Below are positions 21,209 to 25,652 of a stretch of DNA of 25,652 bases, one piece after another. The stretch is taken from assembly GCA_946184195.1 (NCBI GenBank), contig CAMHEP010000004.1, positions 1 through 25,652 of the forward strand. The letters run 5' to 3'. The DNA is from an uncultured Bacteroidales bacterium (GTDB taxonomy: Bacteria; Bacteroidota; Bacteroidia; Bacteroidales; Paludibacteraceae). A program made the translations under genes and the position numbers. Position 1 is the first letter of the stretch. Every line of letters begins with the position of its first letter. The notes under the pieces were generated by a model that saw only the letters and a program-made list of their open reading frames with translations, made no database searches and was not told where the DNA came from.

Positions 21209-22426
21209 TTACCTACGACGGTTATTCACCAAGTCCTTGATTCCGGCTATGTCGAAGCCCAGCGAGAAACGCAGGGTCTGATCCAGCGGGTTGCTGGCTG
21301 CCGTGGCAATACAGTAGCTCACATCCAAAGTGACGATACTCAGGTGGAAACCGGCACCAACGGTGAAGTAGTTACGGTTACCTTTGTAGTAGTTCTCGTA
21401 GCGATAACCGGCACGAGCGAAGAACTTGCGGTCGTAGGTATACTCCGCACCTGCTCCCCAACTTACCTCACGGAACTCCTCCTTGAATCCGCCGGGAGCG
21501 TCAGCGAACGACCAGAAGATACCCTTCAAACTGCTCAGCTGCGAGTACTCCTCGTCTGTCATACGCCACGACAACTCGTCGTCGGCATTGTAGTTCTGAG
21601 CGAACTTACTCTTACGGCTGGGCACCATCAGACGGTTGGCCTCAACACTCAGGGTGACTTTGTTGTACTTGTCGCAAGGGATCTCGTAGCTGGCACCGAT
21701 GTTCATCGAGGCGGGGATGAAGTTACGAGTTACCTCGTTGTATGTCATCTTACCGCCGAGGTTCTTGAGCGTGAAACCCAAACGGAAGAAACTGGTTCCC
21801 GTCTTGATATCGATAGGCTGTTGGTAGTATAGACCAATGTCGGCAGCCATCGTCCATGCGGCTTTGTACTCCTGCGAGTTGAAGTTACCCGAGTAGTTAA
21901 TGCCGTTGTTAATATCCGAGTACATGAAACGCAGCGTAGCCGACATACTCACATATTCGTGTAAGCGGCGGTAGTAACTTACGTCCAGTGCCCACTCGTT
22001 CGGGCGAGCCGTTCCGATAGTGGTGGCACCGGTACCTCCGTTGTTAGTGGTCAGGCTTACCTCACCCATCGTGAAGTAGGTGAACGATCCGGCTATACCC
22101 TGGATATCATCCCATTTATAGAAACCCTCGAGGTGGGCAAGGTCGATGTCGCCGACGAGTTTACGGAGCCATGGCGTATAGTTGGCGGTGATACCGCCGT
22201 GTGAGTCCAGATAGGCAAACTTGGCAGCGTTCCAGTGCTGCGAGTTGTAGTCGGCTGTGGTCGCCACACCGATATCACCCATACCGGCAGCACGTGCATC
22301 CGGAGCAATAGTGAGTGAAGGCATCGCTGTAATCAGCGGGTTCATCGTGTCATCTGCTGTGCCGGCGGCACGGGTAACACCCACCAGGGCGAGCATAGCA
22401 GTTACTGTTAAAAGAATTTTTTTCAT
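21209..22426 (-). CDS. porV: Type IX secretion system outer-membrane protein PorV
   Basis: PorV (LptO) is an outer-membrane barrel that carries T9SS cargo from the SprA pore to the PorU attachment complex. The 405-residue protein has a signal peptide, MKKILLTVTAMLALVGVTRA, followed by AGTADDTMNPLITAMPSL. It then has the family segment IAPDARAAGMGDIGVATTADYNSQHWN and a FadL-like series of strands ending LGFDIAGIKDLVNNRRR. Its place directly after porU is the same arrangement known from Porphyromonas gingivalis. The 115-bp gap to porU shows no TAnnTTTG promoter or terminator, so both may share a transcript. The start region is A-rich. Confidence 0.95.
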   Translation of the reverse strand: MKKILLTVTAMLALVGVTRAAGTADDTMNPLITAMPSLTIAPDARAAGMGDIGVATTADYNSQHWNAAKFAYLDSHGGITANYTPWLRKLVGDIDLAHLEGFYKWDDIQGIAGSFTYFTMGEVSLTTNNGGTGATTIGTARPNEWALDVSYYRRLHEYVSMSATLRFMYSDINNGINYSGNFNSQEYKAAWTMAADIGLYYQQPIDIKTGTSFFRLGFTLKNLGGKMTYNEVTRNFIPASMNIGASYEIPCDKYNKVTLSVEANRLMVPSRKSKFAQNYNADDELSWRMTDEEYSQLSSLKGIFWSFADAPGGFKEEFREVSWGAGAEYTYDRKFFARAGYRYENYYKGNRNYFTVGAGFHLSIVTLDVSYCIATAASNPLDQTLRFSLGFDIAGIKDLVNNRRR

Positions 22427-22541
22427 TTATGTATGGTTTTTGTTTTATTATGGTTTTCTTGTTGTTGGTTGTCTGTGGTTTTACTTTCCTTAAAAATGTT
22501 TCATAGGCTGATACCTTATTATTAATGTTTTTTGTTTCTGT
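22427..22541. other. porU-porV intergenic gap, nothing recognisable
   Basis: These 115 bp are A/T-rich. I see no reading frame, no terminator hairpin and no Bacteroidota promoter match on either strand. The A-rich stretch before the porV ATG is the usual translation-start context. Confidence 0.6.
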
Positions 22542-25500
22542 TTAGCGGATCATTATCTTACCTTCCTCTACACTATAGTCGCTATCCGGTCCCTTTATTT
22601 GTAGACGGTAGATATATAATCCGGGTGTCGCGTTCGAATTGCTGACGTTCCATTGTATAGCGCGTTCGTTGGTTTGTTCGCTCTGCCATATACATTCGCC
22701 TTGCAGGGTGAAGATACGTAGTTGGATGGTGCATTCTTGTGCCTCGCGGTCGTAGTCCATATACCATGTGATGGTCTCGCTTGTCGAGGCGGGGTTAGGA
22801 CCTACCAGCAGTCGGTATATCTCGGGCTTATGTCCTGCCACGATGTCGAAGTCGAGCGAAGCAGACGAACTGTTGTTGAGTAGGTCCCATGCACGGAAGA
22901 ATAGGTGGTGCGAACCGTCACTTAGGGAGGATAGCTGATAACGTACCTGACCCGCTGTATAGGTTCCCTCTGCCGCCGTATAGTAATTGTTCATATTGTA
23001 GGTCTGCTTGACGTCATGGTCGATGATGAGGGTCAGGTCGTGACCGATGCCGTTACCGGAGGTGTTGATACCATGTTCGTCCTCCAGATCGGCAAAGAAA
23101 ATAGGCGTGTTATGTGTCGTACCTCCGTTTTGGAAGAGCGGGTTATTGAGATATATGTGCATATCCGGACCCTTGCTGTCCTGATACCAACTGGTGCTGG
23201 TCCCGCCTACGTAGAAATCGTGGTAGCTGCCCCATGCGTCGGTACGCAGGCTGTCGCCCTCAGCACTCGTGATAGTGCCGTCTGCATAGAGTACGATACG
23301 ACCGTTGCCGTAGTTATAACGTATGTCTTTGGGCATGAGGAACGGCATGGCGAACAGACCGCTATCCACGCGGGCACTACCGTTGAAGAGCATGTTCGGA
23401 TAATCCACATAGGTATAGGGTTTCTTCTCGCTCTGTTGTGACTGATCGTTGTCGTAGGTAGTGATGGTCTGTATCTTGTCGAGGATGCTGGCGTATACCG
23501 TGCCGGTGAATGTCTTTGCCGTATCCCCCGCGGCAGTGAGGATAACGCCGCGAAGGGTGTCTATATCCAATGCGTGAAGACTGTCATGCAGTGCCGTTAC
23601 CTCAATAGTGTGCCCACAGGGCACGTTGAGTTGTAGGGCAGGGTCGCCAAAGAGGAGATAGGGCATCTTGTTCTCCTGGGATCCCTGTTCGTTCTTGGCG
23701 CATCGTAGTGCTTCGCCGATACTCATGTAGTAGTTGTTCTTACCGGCGTGGGCAAAGAGTGTGTCTACGAAAGCACGGTTGAGCGGGTCGTTCTGGTTCG
23801 CATAGACCGTACGGCATGCCGATATGACAGCTACGGCGCCGCCATTCGGGTTGAAGAGAGCATGCTCGGCAATGGAGCGGTGCCACGTGTCGAAGTGGGA
23901 GAAACTACAGGTCGCCATCATCCATAGGGCGATGTTCTTGTTATTCATACTCTCTACGTACGAGGAGGTGAGCACCTGCTCGGTGGTGATGTTTTTAGCA
24001 CTACCGTGCCCGCAGTAATCCATCATGAGTACGCCGTTGCTCAGCAGGTTGTGCAGCCGGTTCTCTGCTACGGGATAACGCTCGCCGGAGGCACTGGTAG
24101 TCTGGTTGTATGCGTCCAGATAGAGTTTCTCGACCTTGAAGTTCGGATTCTTGATTCTCACTCGTTCTGCCGCCGAATCCGCTGCGATGGTATGCTGGTT
24201 GCTGTCGCCGTCATCGGCGAGGAAGAGCAGTTGGGCTTGCCATTGCCCCGGAGTGGGGTTATCCATATAACGAATAGTCTTATCCACCATCACGTCTGCC
24301 TCAGCAGCATCGCGTGCCGGGAGGCGTCCCACACCGAAAGCCATACGTCCTTGGTTGTCACTCTCTCCCTCGGTGTTGAGCATGAAGGCGAAGTAGTCGT
24401 CCGTAGCATAGGCCTTGGTCTCCTCGACGGAGTTCTTGGCTTGATAGGTGAGCAGGATACGGTCGCCTGAGTTGGGCAGCAGTTTGCGGTTGTCGAAAGT
24501 ACCCCGTCCCAGTAACAACAGACTCTTCGGACGAGTGCCACCCTTACTGCCGCGGTCATAGAGCATCTTCATCAGTCGACGATAGGCGGTGGCATCGGGA
24601 GTTCCCGACGAGAACTCGTTGAACACCTGCTCTTCGGTCACCACCTCGACGGTGAGATGGTCTTTCTCACGATGGGCGTCTGCTAAACGCTCGGCTGCGC
24701 CATAGAAGGCATCCGGGGTGATAATCACCATCTCTACGTCACGTAATCCGTGCAGGTTCTGGTTGTAGGCAGTCTTGCCGCTCACTATCTCGGGAGACGG
24801 GAAGGAACCGTTGGAACGGAAGGCGACATATTCGTGTACCTTATCGCGGTTGGAGCCGGTGAAGATGAGGGTGTCGCCGCTCAACGAGCCGGTCACAGCC
24901 TCTATGGCAGCAAGGTTGGTCACATCCCATACACAGACGCGGCTGTTGGCTCCGCTGAGGTGATAGCGCAGCGCTATCGGGGAGAAAGCATTCTCATGGC
25001 TACGGAAACGGAGCATGTCGCCCTTTAGGGTCAGGCGCGAGATAGCCGTGACCTCTATATAGTTGAGCCAGCCGGTGGAGGCTATACCCTTGCGCCACTT
25101 ATAGGTCAGGGTAATCGGTTGGCTGTTGCCGGTAGACAACAGCGTTGTTTTATTCACCGAGCCTGTTATGGCGCGTTTGTATTGATCGATTAGGCTCAGA
25201 GCACTGATACTGTCATTGGCTGTTGTCGCCAGAGTCTTACCGTTGGCGGTGATGGTGAAGATAGCCCGTGCCGTGGACTTGGATGCCAAGTCGGCATATA
25301 TACGTGCCGTCTGAGTAGCATCAATGTCGTTGAAGTGGAAGGTGAACGAGCGCGTCGATTGTTGCTCGTTGAAACTCTCCCCGTAGAACTCACGTCCGCC
25401 ACCTTCGATGCCGTAGTTGGCATCTACGAGGTTGACGAGGTCTTTCTCGTATAGTTGATAGTCGTCAAAGCGGTCAATGTCGATAGACGGCTCGTCGCTT

Positions 25501-25652
25501 AGGTCCTCGCCCTCCTCAATGAGAACGGGCTCTGCAAACCGGTCAGTCAGAAAATAGTAACCGTAGTCGCTGTAGTGATTGCGAGTGTGTCCGAATCGGG
25601 CAGGGTAGAGGTTGGAGAGGTACTCTACTGCTACGGGACCTTGTGCATAGAA
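22542..25652 (-). CDS. porU: Type IX secretion system sortase PorU, C25 peptidase family (N-terminus beyond window)
   Basis: PorU is a gingipain-like surface protease that cleaves the C-terminal signal of T9SS cargo and links the cargo to lipopolysaccharide. The frame is open from the window edge; 1036 residues are present. In the upstream part I read YPARFGHTRNHYSDYGYYF, typical for PorU, so a TTG at 25289 is not the start. The catalytic His lies in MDYCGHGSA (codon 24006-24008) and the catalytic Cys in MMATCSFSHFD (codon 23907-23909); other landmarks are AYATDDYFAF and YLLFGDPAL. The C-terminal end has VGPNPASTSETITW and GLYIYRLQI, a T9SS-type C-terminal domain. It is first in the cluster with porV, ispF and a small exported protein. 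Confidence 0.95.
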   Translation of the reverse strand, partial: FYAQGPVAVEYLSNLYPARFGHTRNHYSDYGYYFLTDRFAEPVLIEEGEDLSDEPSIDIDRFDDYQLYEKDLVNLVDANYGIEGGGREFYGESFNEQQSTRSFTFHFNDIDATQTARIYADLASKSTARAIFTITANGKTLATTANDSISALSLIDQYKRAITGSVNKTTLLSTGNSQPITLTYKWRKGIASTGWLNYIEVTAISRLTLKGDMLRFRSHENAFSPIALRYHLSGANSRVCVWDVTNLAAIEAVTGSLSGDTLIFTGSNRDKVHEYVAFRSNGSFPSPEIVSGKTAYNQNLHGLRDVEMVIITPDAFYGAAERLADAHREKDHLTVEVVTEEQVFNEFSSGTPDATAYRRLMKMLYDRGSKGGTRPKSLLLLGRGTFDNRKLLPNSGDRILLTYQAKNSVEETKAYATDDYFAFMLNTEGESDNQGRMAFGVGRLPARDAAEADVMVDKTIRYMDNPTPGQWQAQLLFLADDGDSNQHTIAADSAAERVRIKNPNFKVEKLYLDAYNQTTSASGERYPVAENRLHNLLSNGVLMMDYCGHGSAKNITTEQVLTSSYVESMNNKNIALWMMATCSFSHFDTWHRSIAEHALFNPNGGAVAVISACRTVYANQNDPLNRAFVDTLFAHAGKNNYYMSIGEALRCAKNEQGSQENKMPYLLFGDPALQLNVPCGHTIEVTALHDSLHALDIDTLRGVILTAAGDTAKTFTGTVYASILDKIQTITTYDNDQSQQSEKKPYTYVDYPNMLFNGSARVDSGLFAMPFLMPKDIRYNYGNGRIVLYADGTITSAEGDSLRTDAWGSYHDFYVGGTSTSWYQDSKGPDMHIYLNNPLFQNGGTTHNTPIFFADLEDEHGINTSGNGIGHDLTLIIDHDVKQTYNMNNYYTAAEGTYTAGQVRYQLSSLSDGSHHLFFRAWDLLNNSSSASLDFDIVAGHKPEIYRLLVGPNPASTSETITWYMDYDREAQECTIQLRIFTLQGECIWQSEQTNERAIQWNVSNSNATPGLYIYRLQIKGPDSDYSVEEGKIMIR

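Noticed and set aside
25287..25289. TTG at 25289 as the start of porU
   Set aside because: The frame stays open to the window edge and the upstream part (GHTRNHYSDYGYYF) is typical PorU sequence.

Overview
The window looks like a chromosomal segment of a Bacteroidota bacterium, most likely order Bacteroidales. The reasons are: a porU-porV pair of the type IX secretion system (T9SS); Bacteroidota-style promoters (TTG, 20 bp, TAnnTTTG) in front of nine genes; A-rich translation starts without Shine-Dalgarno sequences; a DUF349 multi-repeat protein next to an FtsE-type ATPase; and a BspA-like leucine-rich-repeat secreted protein. I cannot fix the family from this window. There are no rRNA or tRNA genes, insertion sequences, phage genes or CRISPR arrays.

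Left part (1-9.8 kb). On the minus strand a likely operon runs: a nitroreductase with a lipoprotein signal, prmA (ribosomal protein L11 methyltransferase) and mnmE (tRNA-modification GTPase, cut by the window edge). Upstream lie an 8-copy, 11-bp tandem repeat and a strong two-hairpin terminator, then an outer-membrane barrel gene transcribed away from folC from tightly packed divergent promoters. folC converges on a second small barrel gene. That gene lies downstream of dnaE, the replicative polymerase, whose PHP domain looks intact.

Middle part (9.8-17.2 kb). This holds a small cupin, a polyprenyl-phosphate-type glycosyltransferase translationally coupled to an unknown helical protein, and a PagL-like outer-membrane lipid A deacylase converging on it with overlapping 3' ends. 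Next comes an 848-residue secreted LRR protein whose promoter carries a pair of 20-bp direct repeats. After it lies the most unusual stretch: a 10-bp-unit repeat tract in inverted orientation that supplies the stop codon of the LRR gene, a 39-codon open reading frame, and a cluster of tiny palindromes.

Right part (17.2-25.65 kb). A tight plus-strand operon encodes a four-repeat DUF349 protein, FtsE-like ATPase, shikimate kinase and SufE. Converging on it is a minus-strand cluster: porU (cut by the window edge), porV, ispF and a small exported protein. PorU and PorV act together at the cell surface in maturing T9SS cargo; ispF serves isoprenoid synthesis and seems to share only the transcript.

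Overall this is mostly housekeeping DNA. The accessory interest lies at 13.97-17.2 kb (secreted LRR protein, its repeat-rich control region, the small ORF and surrounding repeats) and in the compact way promoters, terminators and gene ends share the same bases.
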